This document shows, piece by piece, positions 20,961 to 31,993 of a DNA stretch of 64,000 bases. Source of the DNA: Nephrocerus scutellatus (taxonomy: Eukaryota; Arthropoda; Insecta; Diptera; Pipunculidae); NCBI GenBank assembly GCA_947095585.1, contig OX352761.1, positions 66,791,823 through 66,855,822 of the forward strand. The letters run 5' to 3'. The notes under the pieces were generated by a model, which made no database searches, was not told the origin of the DNA, and saw only the letters and a list, made by a program, of their open reading frames with translations. Position 1 is the stretch's first letter. Every line of letters begins with the position of its first letter. A program made the translations under genes and the position numbers.

Positions 20961-21586
20961 TTGTTGCATGTGGCGGGAGGGCCATGAGGTGCCACAACCC
21001 TGCCACTGCAAGTAGAAGGATTCCCTTTAATAGCCGCTCTGCGCTTGTCGTGGTGAATAAACAACCATCCACCATTGCAGGAGCCCTTCCGGTAGCCAGC
21101 GATCGCACCGTGCTACCATCCAGTATAGAAGAATAACCGGTAATTGAAAATTTATTTTTTGCCTGCTCTGCGTTTGTCAGCAGTGGATTTTTTATTATTT
21201 TCTGCCATATGATTTCCACGAGTGGCAGATAAAGGAGGTCCATCTGTACAGAGATCCGCCATATACAGATAAGGCTAGTTTAGACAGGAGGGCGCCAGGT
21301 ATCCGTGACACTCCGTTCGAGACTGGGCTATTTTTAAAAACTTGGCCCCAAGCCAGGCTGATTATCAGCACGGGTCGTTTGACACCATAATCCAGCCCAG
21401 GGGGTAAGGACGGGGATGTGGATAGTAGCTGAAGGAGATGGTAGGAGGAATTAGGAAAGATGGTACAATAGTACGAGCACCCTTTAGTTTCAGGACTCAT
21501 CTTAGGTAAAAATTCCCAAGAATCTTTGACCTTACTTAGCTCCTACAACTCGTCAAGTTCGACGCTCAGGTAGGAGGCCACTTGTA

Positions 21587-21850
21587 TAACAAGGGGTCTT
21601 AAAATTTTTACAATGTAGTTTTTTGTTTTACAGTGTTTTGACATTGTTTTTCTGTTTGGTATTTCAAAATGTTATTTTACATATAAAGAGATTTTTTATT
21701 TTTTATATATTCCGTTGTAGAATTCTTAAAATAACTAATTTCTTGAATTGACTAAATGTAGTTGATACTAACTCTTTTTTTATTATATAAATTTTTTTTT
21801 ATATTTTTTGTTTACCATAAATAATTATTACCTTAACAGTGACGCGTAAC
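21587..21850 (+). repeat. LTR-like dispersed repeat, right half
   Basis: Continues the 16880-17653 repeat after LINE B; parallels 29184-29290 (TTTTTACAATGTAGTTTTTT, CAAAATGTTAT, ATAAATAATTATTA). Confidence 0.55.
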
Positions 21851-22229
21851 GGATTTGTATGTAGTACTAGGCCTAACAAACGAAAAATGCACGCTCAACT
21901 ACTGAGTCGAAAGTCTATAAAAAATTTCAGCTTCTGAAAAACCACTCAATTAAACAAATTATTTAAAAAATTTGAAAAACTAGAATAAAAATAATTTTTT
22001 TTCTCACTGAGTGGTATGCTTTCGGTTTTACAAAGCAATTCGGTATCCTTTTGGCAATACCGCCTTCTCGAGACTCTGGCGGGCCTTATTGGACTCCATC
22101 TCGAGACTTGTTGTTTAATGCGTAGGTTGCCGTCGACACCAAACGATATTTCCACTATAAACGCAGAAAATGAAAACACATGCAAAACAAAAGAAAGGAT
22201 TCAAACTATGCGCCTAAGTATACCTTAAG
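21851..22229. other. Non-coding stretch, no gene seen
   Basis: Short frames on both strands (21946-22185 minus, 22016-22228 plus) carry no recognisable domain. Confidence 0.35.
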
Positions 22230-22390
22230 GCTCATATTTAATAAAAGTGTTGTCACCGAAGATACACACGTGCACAAAATTTGAAGAAAATCGAGCTTTG
22301 GGAGCTTTGTGGGTTAAAAATTGATCGCAAGATTCCACCAGCCACCGACTCACAGATAGACACATGCCGACGCGAAGTTAATAAAGATAA
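22230..22390 (+). repeat. Reiterated Helitron/DINE-like repeat, copy 5 (end part)
   Basis: GTGTTGTCACCGAAGATACA, CACAAAATTTGAAGAAAATC, GATTCCACCAGCCACCGACT and GCGAAGTTAATAAAGATAAT, the closing section of the family. Confidence 0.6.
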
Positions 22391-24215
22391 TTTAAAAACT
22401 GAATATTCTGGCTAGTCCGTAAAAAAGAGCAGGGTAGGCTGTGTCGTCTACACGGCCGCAAGGGTTTTGAGCGTGACAACGGTTACAAACATTTACTGAC
22501 AATGCTCTGTTTATTTTTTATTTAATTTTATTTAATTTTTATGTATGTACATTTAACTTAAATTAAAGTGTATTAAATATAATTAAATATTTCCAGTTTA
22601 TGTTGTTATAAAATAATTTCCGAGTTTAAACCTTTTAATACAATTCAATTAGTAATGTAATGTGAGTTGAGCAGAGAACCAACCAACAGAGACTATCCTA
22701 CACTACTACTTCTCTAGAGGGTTTTGGTTTACGGGCTCACATGGTCTATAGTGACGTTTAGACGGCATACGAGTATATTTCAGAGAGTACAGCTTTATTG
22801 GCCAAAAACAATTGGGGTAAAATACTATTTTGCACGGTAATTTCAATATAAACTTTGCCAAGCCATAATCACATGTGTTTTAAATGACTGAATGTCATAC
22901 ACATGCGGAAATTCATTCCACAAAATTTTTGAGCGGCTAACGAAGGAATGTTTCAATTGATCGGTACGTCCGAAGGTAGGTCTAAAGCTGTTTTTGTTAG
23001 TTTTATAAAATATAAAAAACTAACTTATAATGGTTAAAATCTTCCATGTAAATTCTTTAACCTGAGGCCATGGGGCCAATATGTATCTGTCGTATTTCGA
23101 CGTTCGACTTAGGACAAGTCGAAATCCTCAAAGGGGAAGTTTCGACATATCGAAATTATGTAAGCATGTACGACAAAAATTTTTTCGAACTAAAACTATT
23201 GCCCGATAGCGCCATTCCGAATGTATGTTTTGTTCTGTTGTTATACTTGTTTACTTTTTTGTTTTTTTTTTAATATTCAAAAATATTTATAATTTTTATA
23301 TATAAAATAAATATTTTTATTAATTAACTTTAATATTCTATGTAAGCAACGAAATTTGTATTGACAAAATTACAAATACGTAGTTACTAAAAAAAACTCC
23401 AAAAGGTCTGCGCGACGCTGGTCGCGTCATTCAAATGAATGTAGCAGCATAATATATTAAAAATTTTAATTATTTTTTTTATTTTAGTGATAATTTTATA
23501 AATAACATTAAAAAAAATTAAAAATTATTACTTAAAAGTTACTTACGCGGTTGATTTTATATAAAAATAATCATTTTAATTACATTTATTTCCCAGTCGA
23601 AATCCAAACAGGTGTTCGACTGAAACACCAACAATTCAGTCGAAACTACGACTAGTCGTATGACTCAATAATCGCTTTTAGTCGTAGTTGCCACAAAAGC
23701 GACCCCCACATCACTTCCATATTTTTATAGAAATTGTTGTCATCATATATACAAAAGTGTATATGTGGAAAAGTACCGTATTGTATTGAGAGGATATTTC
23801 AGTCATTATTCTATAAACAATGGGAAATGAACCGTATATTTAAGATTATTGTTTGATTTTGTATTATTATACAATTAGTGCAATGAAAGTGAATGGCGAA
23901 CCATCTGTTATATAAAGAAAAAAAGATTTACGGTTAAAATGAATATTCTATGAACAACCATTCCTCTTTTTTTATAACATACTAGTATTGTGTTTTTCTC
24001 TCTATCACAACCGCACTGTATAATTTTATGCATGTTAAGAAAACGAGCAAGGCAGATCACCGATTTTCTGTATCACGACAGCACTGTATCAATTTATGCA
24101 ATGTTAAAAGAACGAACAGAGCAGAACACCGATAGAAGACGAACAGAGTGTTTTAAAAAATTCGAAAGGAAACAAGCAGAGAAGCAACACAGAACTAACA
24201 GAAACTATACTGTCA
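22391..24215. other. Non-coding stretch with clusters of GTCGA-type motifs
   Basis: No gene seen. Motifs GTCGAA/TTCGAC are dense at 23090-23160 and again at 23590-23690 (with CTACGACTAGTCGTA), and may mark the ends of an unclassified non-autonomous element of about 600 bp. Confidence 0.35.
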
Positions 24216-24361
24216 CTCATAACCTTCTTTACAGAAAGCCCAACTGTTTTTCCTTTTGACAATACATGCTTAAAAACGAAAACGAACGATAAAAATTTAC
24301 GTTTCTCGCTCTTTTTCTTTTCACTACCACCAGTAAGCGCGTTCACAAATGCTGCCGCCTT

Positions 24362-24840
24362 TGTTATTTTTTAAATTCTCTATATTAACTTCGCGTGCAC
24401 GTGGCTGGCTGGGTGGCTGGTCAGATTTTCTGATAAATTTTTAACCCACTTCCCATGCCCGATTTTATTCAAATTTTGCACACATTTATATTTCCGATGA
24501 CAATACTTTCTACACAATTTGAGGCCCCTCGGACCTTTGGGTCGGTGGGTTCCCAAACAAATATTTTACAAAATTTATCCGATTTTTTAAAAATTTTATA
24601 CAAATGTGTATCTCCGATGGATAACACTTTTTGTAAAAATTTTGGAGACTCCCGGGCACCAGCGTTGTTGAGTTTTTGATTTTAATTTTTTTCCCATACA
24701 AATTTTTTTTACACATGTGTATCTCCGGTGAGAATAGTTTTTGAAACATAATATTAATTTTTTCCAAATTAACCCGGTCCAAAATTTGCACACATATGTA
24801 TCCCCTATTAGAGAATTTACATGAAAAATTTTAATTTTTA
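24362..24840 (-). repeat. Reiterated Helitron/DINE-like repeat, copy 6 (inverted)
   Basis: Begins (plus strand) with AAATTCTCTATATTAACTTC and a GGCTGGCTGGGTGGCTGG tract and ends ATTAGAGAATTTACATGAAA. Both ends of the family are present, so this is the clearest complete copy (about 480 bp). Confidence 0.7.
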
Positions 24841-24964
24841 TGGGTTGTTTTTTTAGAGCATTAGAATGCGTACAGTTGGGCTTTCTTTACAGAAGGTTTT
24901 GCTATTACTGCTACTGCACATGTTTTTTGACGTGACGTCTCACTACTGCATGTTCAAAAAGTTA

Positions 24965-25035
24965 AATGTTAAGTGATACAGTGCTCACACTGTTGTGAGA
25001 CACTGTTAAGTGATACAGTGCTCACACTGTTGTGG
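24965..25035 (-). repeat. Short AACAGTG-type repeats, left foldback end
   Basis: Two units of GTTAAGTGATACAGTGCTCA and CACTGTTGTGRGAC, reversed relative to 13400-13555. Confidence 0.75.
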
Positions 25036-26438
25036 GACATCTAGGTATGTAGGACTAAGATGCGACTATAAGACTTGTTCCTATGGAAATTCTGTGATCT
25101 GGCCAATAGGGTCTGGAATTTTGTTGACAAAGCAATTTCTCAAGCGATTCGTATGAAATTCGGAATGTAGGACTAAGATGCGACTGCAAGACTTCTTCCT
25201 ATGGAAATTCTGGAATATGATCATTATGGTCTGGAATTTCTGGAACAAAGCAATTTCTCAAGCGATTCGAATGAAATTCGGAATGCAGGACTAATATGCG
25301 ACTATAAAACTTCTTTCTATGGATATTTTGGGATATGATCATTATGGTCTGGAATTTCTTGAACGAAGAAATATCTCAAGCGATTCGCATGAAATTCGGA
25401 ATGTAGGACTAAGATGCGACTATAACACTTGTTCCTGTGGAAATTCTGGAATATGATCATTACGGTCTGGAATTTCTGGAACAAAACAATTTCTCAAGCG
25501 ATTCGAATGAAATTCGGAATGCAGGACTAATATGCGACTATAAAACTTCTTTCTATGGATATTTTGGGATATGATCATTATGGTCTGGAATTTCTTGAAC
25601 GAAGAAATATCTCAAGCGATTCGCATGAAATTCGGAATGTAGGACTAAGATGCGACTATAACACTTGTTCCTGTGGAAATTCTGGAATATGATCATTACG
25701 GTCTGGAATTTCTGGAACAAAGCAATTTCTCAAGCGATTCGAATGAAATTCGGAATGCAGGACTAATATGCGACTATAAAACTTCTTTCTATGGATATTT
25801 TGGGATATGATCATTAAGGTCTGGAATTTCTTGAACGAAGAAATATCTCAAGCGATTCGCATGAAATTCGGAATGTAGGACTAAGATGCGACTATAACAC
25901 TTGTTCCTGTGGAAATTCTGGAATATGATCATTATGGTCTGGAATTTCTGGAACAAAGCAATTTCTCAAGCGATTCGAATGAAATTCGGAATGCAGGACT
26001 AATATGCGACTATAAAACTTCTTTCTATGGATATTTTGGGATATGATCATTATGGTCTGGAATTTCTTGAACGAAGAAATATCTCAAGCGATTCGCATGA
26101 AATTCGGAATGTAGGACTAAGATGCGACTATAACACTTGTTCCTGTGGAAATTCTGGAATATGATCATTACGGTCTGGAATTTCTGGAACAAAGCAATTT
26201 CTCAAGCGATTCGTATGAAATTCGGAATGTAGGGCCAAGATGCGACTGCAAGACTTTTTCCTATAGAAATTCTAGGATTATGGTCTGGAATTTCTGGAAC
26301 AAAGCAATATCTCAAGCGATTCGCATGAAATTCGGAATGTAGGACTAAGATGCAACTATAACACTTGTTCCTATGGAAATTCTGGAATATTATCATTATG
26401 GTCTGGAATTTCTGAAACAAAGCAATTTCTCAAGGGAC
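25036..26438 (-). repeat. ~118-bp satellite array with 236-bp higher-order period, left foldback arm
   Basis: About 12 monomers (AAATTCGGAATGTAGGACTA, GATGCGACTATAA, TGATCATTATGGTCTGGAAT, CAATTTCTCAAGCGATTCG). Marker TTCGNATGAAATTCGGAATGT recurs at 25148, 25384, 25620, 25856 and 26092, i.e. every 236 bases. Within each dimer the two monomers differ consistently (GTAGGACTAAG versus GCAGGACTAAT; GGAACAAAG versus TGAACGAAG). Confidence 0.9.
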
Positions 26439-26439
26439 T

Positions 26440-26630
26440 CGTGCCTTTTAATTTAATCGTAATATTGGCCACAACGGCAAAGAATTTCACTCCAACCGCG
26501 CGTTAAGATTACACGCACTCATTTTTTTAACCTACTTCGCCTACTACTATCGACGCAACTGCATTACTTTGTTTGGGAAGTGATATGCAATATCCAATAT
26601 GCAATATGAACCCACCTCACAATAAATTGT
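26440..26630 (+). repeat. Unique inverted segment of foldback, left
   Basis: Reverse-complement match to 27710-27900, about 85-90% by eye (GACTCGTGCCTTTTAATTTA, AATATTGGCCACAACG, CTACTACTATCGACGCAACT). Confidence 0.85.
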
Positions 26631-26699
26631 TATGAACTTTTAGATCAGCTTATAAATTATTTATTCTGTTGTTCTTGATATGATTGATGATGATGTATG

Positions 26700-27650
26700 A
26701 ATTTCAATGACATACAATCAAGCTCATAGCTTGAGCAGAACGAAACAAAAATATGCAGTAGTAGGCTGCGTTCAAGAATTCAACCGCTGCACAGTTTATG
26801 CTGCATGTTGGTCAAAAATTCGCTTTTCCAGCCAATGCAGTAAAGAAAAATTGACTGCGCAGTTTACGCAGCCACTTTAAATTGGATGCAAATAGCAAAA
26901 TGTAAATGTCAAATTGTCGCCCTACAAGCAGACTGTAAGTCGGTTTAAAATGTAGCCGCAATTTCGTGTATACCGACTGCCTGCCATTTTTTTGTGCAGC
27001 ACAAGTTCCGCAGCTACTTAATGCTTTACCGCAGCCGTAGTGATACGAGATAGTATAGTCTCTGTTCATTTTCTATCGGTGCTCTGCTCTGCTCGTTCTA
27101 TCAACATTGCATAAAGTGATACAGTGATCTCGTGTTTGTCGTGTGACAGAAAAAAAATCCTACTATAAGTTACACAAAAAGAGGCATATAACAATGACAA
27201 CCTGCTCGCTTCCTTGCAACTATTTCTTTTCGCTTATCATATCCTTTCTCATGTGTGCAGTAAGGGTGATTAAGTTGTTGGGGAAGTGGTATGGTATGGA
27301 AATAAGTGTATGCATCAAAATGTTTTTCGCTTTGAAACGCGCAAACGCAATATTCGCCACTATAAGATTTCAATTTCAAATTAAACCATTTAAAGTTCAA
27401 TGCAAACTTTTTCGAAAGCAAACGAAACCTTTTCCAAAACAAATAAAACTTTTTCCAAACCAAACAAAACTTTTTCAAATTCATATGAAGCTTTTTCAAA
27501 ATTAAAAAAAACTTTTTCAAAATCAAAAGAAACTAAAATTTTTTGTTTCAATAGAGGTGCTCCCGCCAACTGTTTGTGGCAATTCATTAGCATATTTGTG
27601 TTGTAATTGTTGCGGTTGTTTTGCGTTACTGCTTGTAACGCCTCCTGGCA
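26700..27650. other. Foldback loop with 20-bp degenerate repeats
   Basis: Contains about seven degenerate units of AAAC(T/C)TTTTC-AAA between 27400 and 27530, which read FEKV-like on one strand and TFSK-like on the other. Neither frame shows a domain. Upstream GC-balanced sequence (26760-27010) has repeated GCAGTTTA/GCAGC motifs. No transposase gene recognised. Confidence 0.5.
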
Positions 27651-27709
27651 CCGTAGATCATCATGTACATCATAATCAATCACATCACCTACAATAGAAA
27701 AAATAATTT

Positions 27710-27900
27710 ATATGCGGATTTAAATGTTAAATATTAAATATTGCATATCACTGCCCAAACACAGTAATGCAGTTGCGTCGATAGTAGTAGGAGAAGTAAG
27801 AGCTGTTAAAAAAATGAGTGCGTCTAATCTTTACGCGCGGTTGGAGTGATATTCTTGACGTTGTGGCCAATATTACGATTAAATTAAAAGGCACGAGTCG
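27710..27900 (-). repeat. Unique inverted segment of foldback, right
   Basis: Partner of 26440-26630. Confidence 0.85.
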
Positions 27901-27904
27901 CTTT

Positions 27905-28138
27905 AGAAATTGCTTAGTTCCCGAAATTACAGACCCTAACGATCATATTCCAGAATTTCCATAGGAAGAAGTGTTATAGTTGCATCTTAGTCCTACATTC
28001 CGAATTTCATGAAATTGATTTGCTCCAGAGACCATAATAATCATATACCAGAATTTCCATAGGAAGAAATCTTATAGTCACATCTTAGTCCTACATTCAG
28101 AATTTCATGCGCTTGGGAAATGGCTTAGTTCCCAAAGT
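27905..28138 (+). repeat. ~118-bp satellite, two monomers, right foldback arm
   Basis: Two diverged monomers; the arm is far shorter than the left arm, so copy number differs between the two sides. Confidence 0.8.
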
Positions 28139-28310
28139 ACTGACATTTAAAAGTGGCTCACTTAAAAGTGTGATATTTAACAGTGATCACAACTGGGACA
28201 TTTAACAGTGTCTCACTTAACAGTGATCACAAAAGTGTATCACTTAACATTTTACTTTTTGAACATGTACCCCCTTAAACCTTGTAGTGAGACGTTGTCA
28301 CGTCAAAAAA

Positions 28311-28649
28311 TATTATTACGTAACTAACAAATAGCCTGTTGCCACGCAACAAAAACGACTTGTGACGGCAACCCTGCCTCGCCATAAGTATTCTTGTGCT
28401 GCTGCTAGCCTAATTTGCTGACAGAAGCAACGTAGACACACTACACGAGATGCTGACTTCCTCTTTTCTTTTCGACCATCATCGCACACAGCCAGGCGCG
28501 AAACACGCACTTAATCCCGAAGCTGAAATAATTCTTATAATTTAATAAACACTAAAATTGACTTGAATTTAATCCGCAGGCTCTTGTAAAGTTGTTTTAT
28601 TTTATGAAAAACTTTGCTGTAAGAACTTAAAAGAAGATTAAGAATACTA
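28311..28649. other. Non-coding stretch, no gene seen
   Basis: Moderately GC-balanced; ATAAT and AATAAACAC near 28540-28550. No recognised family. Confidence 0.35.
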
Positions 28650-29290
28650 AGTCGATAGCTGACTCGTCCGGCGAATTGCCTGGTTAACGAATACCCAAAA
28701 GCCGGGGCTCCGTAGGGAGTCAGATACCGAAAATAAGAGGAATAGTCGTCGGGTTTACTGGAAGATTACGAGTGATTTTATTAAATATATCGACTCTTGC
28801 ATGCCTATTCATCGATATTCCTAAATAATGCTGGATCAGCATAATGTGTGTAAGTATGTAGCATATGACCAACCGCGTCAAGTATTTTTGTGTTCGTTCG
28901 CTTGTGCTGCTGCGTTGACATATTTATTTGCACAAGCGAACGACCTCATTATTTCATTAACATTTCTATGCGCCGCTTACTCAGCGCAATGCATGGAAAG
29001 GGTAATTAACGTTGTAAGCGGCCAGCGCTCTTTTGCCCAGGATGCTTAGGATGGGTCGAATGCGTTGTATGTTTTAGGCATGTTATTCATGTGGTCGCTG
29101 GTGCGATCCCTCACACCACCCTTTCTGGGGGAAAAAGGAGAAATCATGACATATCTTGATTTCTTCTTTTCCGCGCCACTTATACAATTAGGGATCTCAA
29201 AAAAATTTTACAATATTTAGTTTTTTATTGTTTTGACACATTTTTTTTTATATCAAAATGTTATGTTTGCTATGAATAATTATTAACTTG
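28650..29290 (+). repeat. LTR-like dispersed repeat, unsplit copy
   Basis: Intact counterpart of 16880-17653 plus 21587-21850, including GCGCCACTTATACAATTAGG where LINE B entered the other copy. Confidence 0.65.
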
Positions 29291-29585
29291 GTTTTTATTT
29301 ACTATGAATAATTATTTTATTTACTATGGATAATTATAATTTTGTTCTAAGATTTTTACTTTGATTAGCCAATGTCTTAATTGTAAATAAATTCAAGTTT
29401 ATTATGTAATGTGTACTACGAACAATTAACTAACATTATTATTTTTTGGATGTGACAAAAAAATTTTTTTTTTAATAATGGTATTAATAAATGGTTTTGC
29501 TTAGTATTAATAATGTACTTCTTAATTACAAGGGTTAGGTCCCAGGATTATATCCATATCTTTGATTTGATATTCCTCGTCCTCG
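29291..29585. other. AT-rich stretch, no gene seen
   Basis: Runs of A and T only. Confidence 0.35.
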
Positions 29586-29589
29586 AAAC

Positions 29590-31240
29590 TGTTACATCTT
29601 TTTAGCTTGAGGCTTGAGTAGCTCTGTAATTAATCGATTATTTTCTTCTGCTTCGTTTTCCTGTTTGTCCGTTAGATTTTTCTGTATTGATTTCTCCGCT
29701 TGTGTTTTAGACCTTGTTATGACACATACGTGTAGTTCTTTAAGTTGGTCAGAATCCCATTTAATGCTACTTAAAGCGTCAGCTGTGCAATTATCTTTTC
29801 CGGGTGTATATTGAATGTGAAAATTATATTCTTCTAGTAGCAGTCTAAATTTTGTTAATCTACTTGATGGTTCTTTATGGAATTGCCAGTAACTCTTTTT
29901 CGATAGTGCTATAATTCTTCTCGGCACTATCCAGAGTCAACAAAGAGTATTCGCATAAGCAATGGGTTTGTCATCGAAATTGGACAATACAGCCCCTAGT
30001 GCAAAACCTGAGGCGTCTGTCCGTAAGATGAATGAAATGAGCCATCAAGGTAAACAAAACAGCGTGAGTACGTGAGTCCGGCCATCGCTATTGACATCAT
30101 CCTTGAGAATTAGCTTGGTGAGATTTTTAGTCCAATTGGTAGTCGTTTTAGCTGATAGTGACCGACCTCCGTTGAAAATTCTGTCATAGGTCTACTTTTT
30201 GGTTCCAGTTCCATTTGGTAGTATCCTTGAATTAAATCAATACATGAAAAATATACTGCTCCTCCTACCATGTCTCTAATATTGGTTAACGGGAATTTAT
30301 CGTCCTCTATTCTCTCATTTACGTTCCTGTAATCTATAACCATTCGGAATTTTTGCAGATTGGTAACGGGATCTCTCTTTTTTGGTACTACGACTATCGG
30401 AGAGTTCCAAGCAGATACTAATGGTTCTATTATATCATTTTCTAGCATGTTGTCGTTCTTTATATCCTGTTTTTGTTATGCGGTAGTCGGTAGGGTTTGG
30501 TACATTTCGGTGTCGCTCCCTCTTTTAGTGTTATATCTGCTTGTCCTATGCGAATGTAAGTAAGCTTGTCTCCTTCCAAGTGAAAAATATCGTGGAATTT
30601 TGTGCATATTGCCTCGATTTCAGTTTTCTCCTCATTATTCAGTGTATCGAAATTTATTTCGCTTATTAACTTCTTTATTCTCGTGCTTGGTCCAGCGTCT
30701 TCCTTTTTGTACTGTAAAACGTAATGCTCGGATGCTGGGAATGATATTGGTTCTGCCCATTTAAGGTTTACAGCAGTTTCGCGAGTGTTGAGAATTTTGA
30801 TGGGGATTTTTCCTTGTATGGTCGTAGATATAGATCCAGCCATGTAAACACCTTTGCACATTTCTTGAGGATAGAATTTTCTGGAATCTATTTGCTTTGT
30901 ATTCATCCAATATGTTGCTTCACATCTTGGAGACACGGTTATGTTATTTAAACTATGTTGTACACATATCGGTACCGAAAGTTGACTATTATTAATTTTG
31001 AAATTTAAATGTAAGGTTTCTTGATCGATTACCGCACCAAACTCCATTAAGAAGTTTGCTCCAGTAATACCATCGACGGGTATCGGGAAGGAATCGGGTA
31101 CTACATGGAATTCGTACGGAATGCTGTTCTTTCCGAAATGTAAGGTGCTAGTACAGGTGCCCTTTGAACGTAGATTCCCTGCTATACCTATAATGTTCGT
31201 ACTTTAGTTTTCTTCTATTGGTATAATTCCCTGGATATTA
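29590..31240 (-). pseudogene. Ty3/gypsy pol remnant (protease, RT, RNase H), split by copia A
   Basis: Minus strand: protease end (PVDGITGANFL near 31050), linker, RT start (CTKPYRLPHN), a frame break near 30455, then RT blocks SAWNSPIVVVPKK, MVIDYRNVNERIEDDKFPL, FSCIDLIQGYYQ and LKRLPIGLKISPS (30448-30110). The RT catalytic loop is deleted; RNase H resumes with LRTDASGFALGAVLSNF and HKEPSSRLTKFRLLLEEYNF to ADALSSIKW (29592). Integrase is absent. Near 31205-31240 the protease frame (with one stop) runs up to the end of the copia A LTR, so copia A inserted inside this gene. Confidence 0.8.
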
Positions 31241-31244
31241 TTTA

Positions 31245-31404
31245 ATTACAAATAGCAAAATATATTTTGTGCTGTGAAATATATGTGCTACTTGAACGGT
31301 GGTTTTATTAAGAAAAAAAAGCATGTAACCGAAATGTCAAAGTAGCACTGTTCACTGAGAGCATATAATTGATTACACTGCTATACATTTAATATTTACA
31401 ATAT
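31245..31404 (-). repeat. Candidate 3' LTR of copia A
   Basis: Lies between the purine tract AAGAGGGA (read on minus) and the resumed gypsy protease frame. Ends are approximate because the 5' LTR is outside the window and no target duplication could be compared. Confidence 0.4.
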
Positions 31405-31496
31405 TCCCTCTTAATCAATTATCTATAAATCAATCATCTATAAAGAGTTCTAACTAAATTTTTATTGAGGATAATCCCATTCCAATTGAAAAGAAC

Positions 31497-31684
31497 TTAT
31501 GTTTTTGCAGTGCCAATAAGACTGTCTGCTATCATCTGTTGTGTGCTGACGTGATTGACCTTTATTTCATTCTTGACAACAAGATCTCTTATAAAGTGAT
31601 GCCCTATATTGGTGTGCTTCGTCTTTGCGCTGTAAGTTCCGTTTTCGGTGAGATAAACGGCGCCTTTGTTGTCACATTTGATTT
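31497..31684 (-). pseudogene. Copia A RNase H, C-terminal end
   Basis: KCDNKGAVYL, AKTKHTNIGHHFIRD and QMIADSL are the last RNase H motifs of copia polyproteins. The upstream part is at 39649-39974; copia B with its GGATC duplication separates them. The first codons of the open frame (31690-31754) belong to the copia B LTR. Confidence 0.85.
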
Positions 31685-31689
31685 GGATC

Positions 31690-31885
31690 TGTTGTAATTT
31701 CAGTGGAGGGAAAACACGTTTTGTCGCCTTGAAGGTTAAATTGCAAGAGAGCAAGTAATTTATTTTTCATATTAATGTACAAGATAAAATGACAGATGTA
31801 CTGTATGAAAGAGACGACAGTATAGTTCATTATATCATTATTCTTACATAGTGTTGGAACACATATATATAATTTAATTACAACA
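31690..31885 (-). repeat. Copia B 3' LTR
   Basis: Begins and ends TGTTGT/ACAACA; matches 39448-39643 without a visible difference. Confidence 0.92.
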
Positions 31886-31993
31886 GCCTCACTAGTGTTC
31901 CAAGAAAAAGTAATAGCATTAATATTATCAATAAAAATAAGAATTCAAAAATTAGATATCAATTTCCAAATTAAAAAACTTTAAATATGGTAA

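Larger units (their letters stand above)
17664..21576 (-). mobile_element. LINE B, LOA/jockey-type non-LTR retrotransposon
   Basis: A 10-bp target duplication GCCACTTGTA at 17654-17663 and 21577-21586 defines both ends (3.9 kb); the uninterrupted target is visible at 28650-29290. The minus strand carries ORF1 (DUF4780-like), an endonuclease, part of the reverse transcriptase and the C-terminal zinc-like tail. The RT catalytic core and RNase H are deleted. The 3' end is AACCTAACCTAACCTAATC, a short run of the CCTAA unit. Confidence 0.88.
24923..28310. mobile_element. Foldback-type DNA transposon with satellite-bearing inverted arms (copy 1)
   Basis: Outer ends match as inverted copies: TTTTTTGACGTGAC..GTCTCACTAC..CATGTTCAAAAAGT on the left and its reverse complement on the right. 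Moving inward both arms hold AACAGTG short repeats, ~118-bp satellite monomers (about 11.8 left, 2 right), then about 200 bp of unique inverted sequence (26440-26630 versus 27710-27900) and a further weak match (26648-26700 versus 27650-27720). The loop is 26700-27650. This is the foldback layout: long inverted arms made of tandem repeats around a unique middle. No transposase recognised and no target duplication found. Confidence 0.75.

Noticed and set aside
20839..21500. Minus-strand frames of 134 and 101 codons upstream of LINE B ORF1
   Set aside because: They overlap the extended ORF1 frame and the 5' untranslated region and show no domain.
25036..26438. Regular array with spacing that could be mistaken for a CRISPR or gene cluster
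   Set aside because: Monomers are contiguous ~118-bp units without unique spacers, and the genome is eukaryotic; it is satellite.
27143..27683. Two overlapping 97-120 codon frames in the foldback loop as a transposase candidate
   Set aside because: Composition comes from ~20-bp repeats; no DDE motif or known family.
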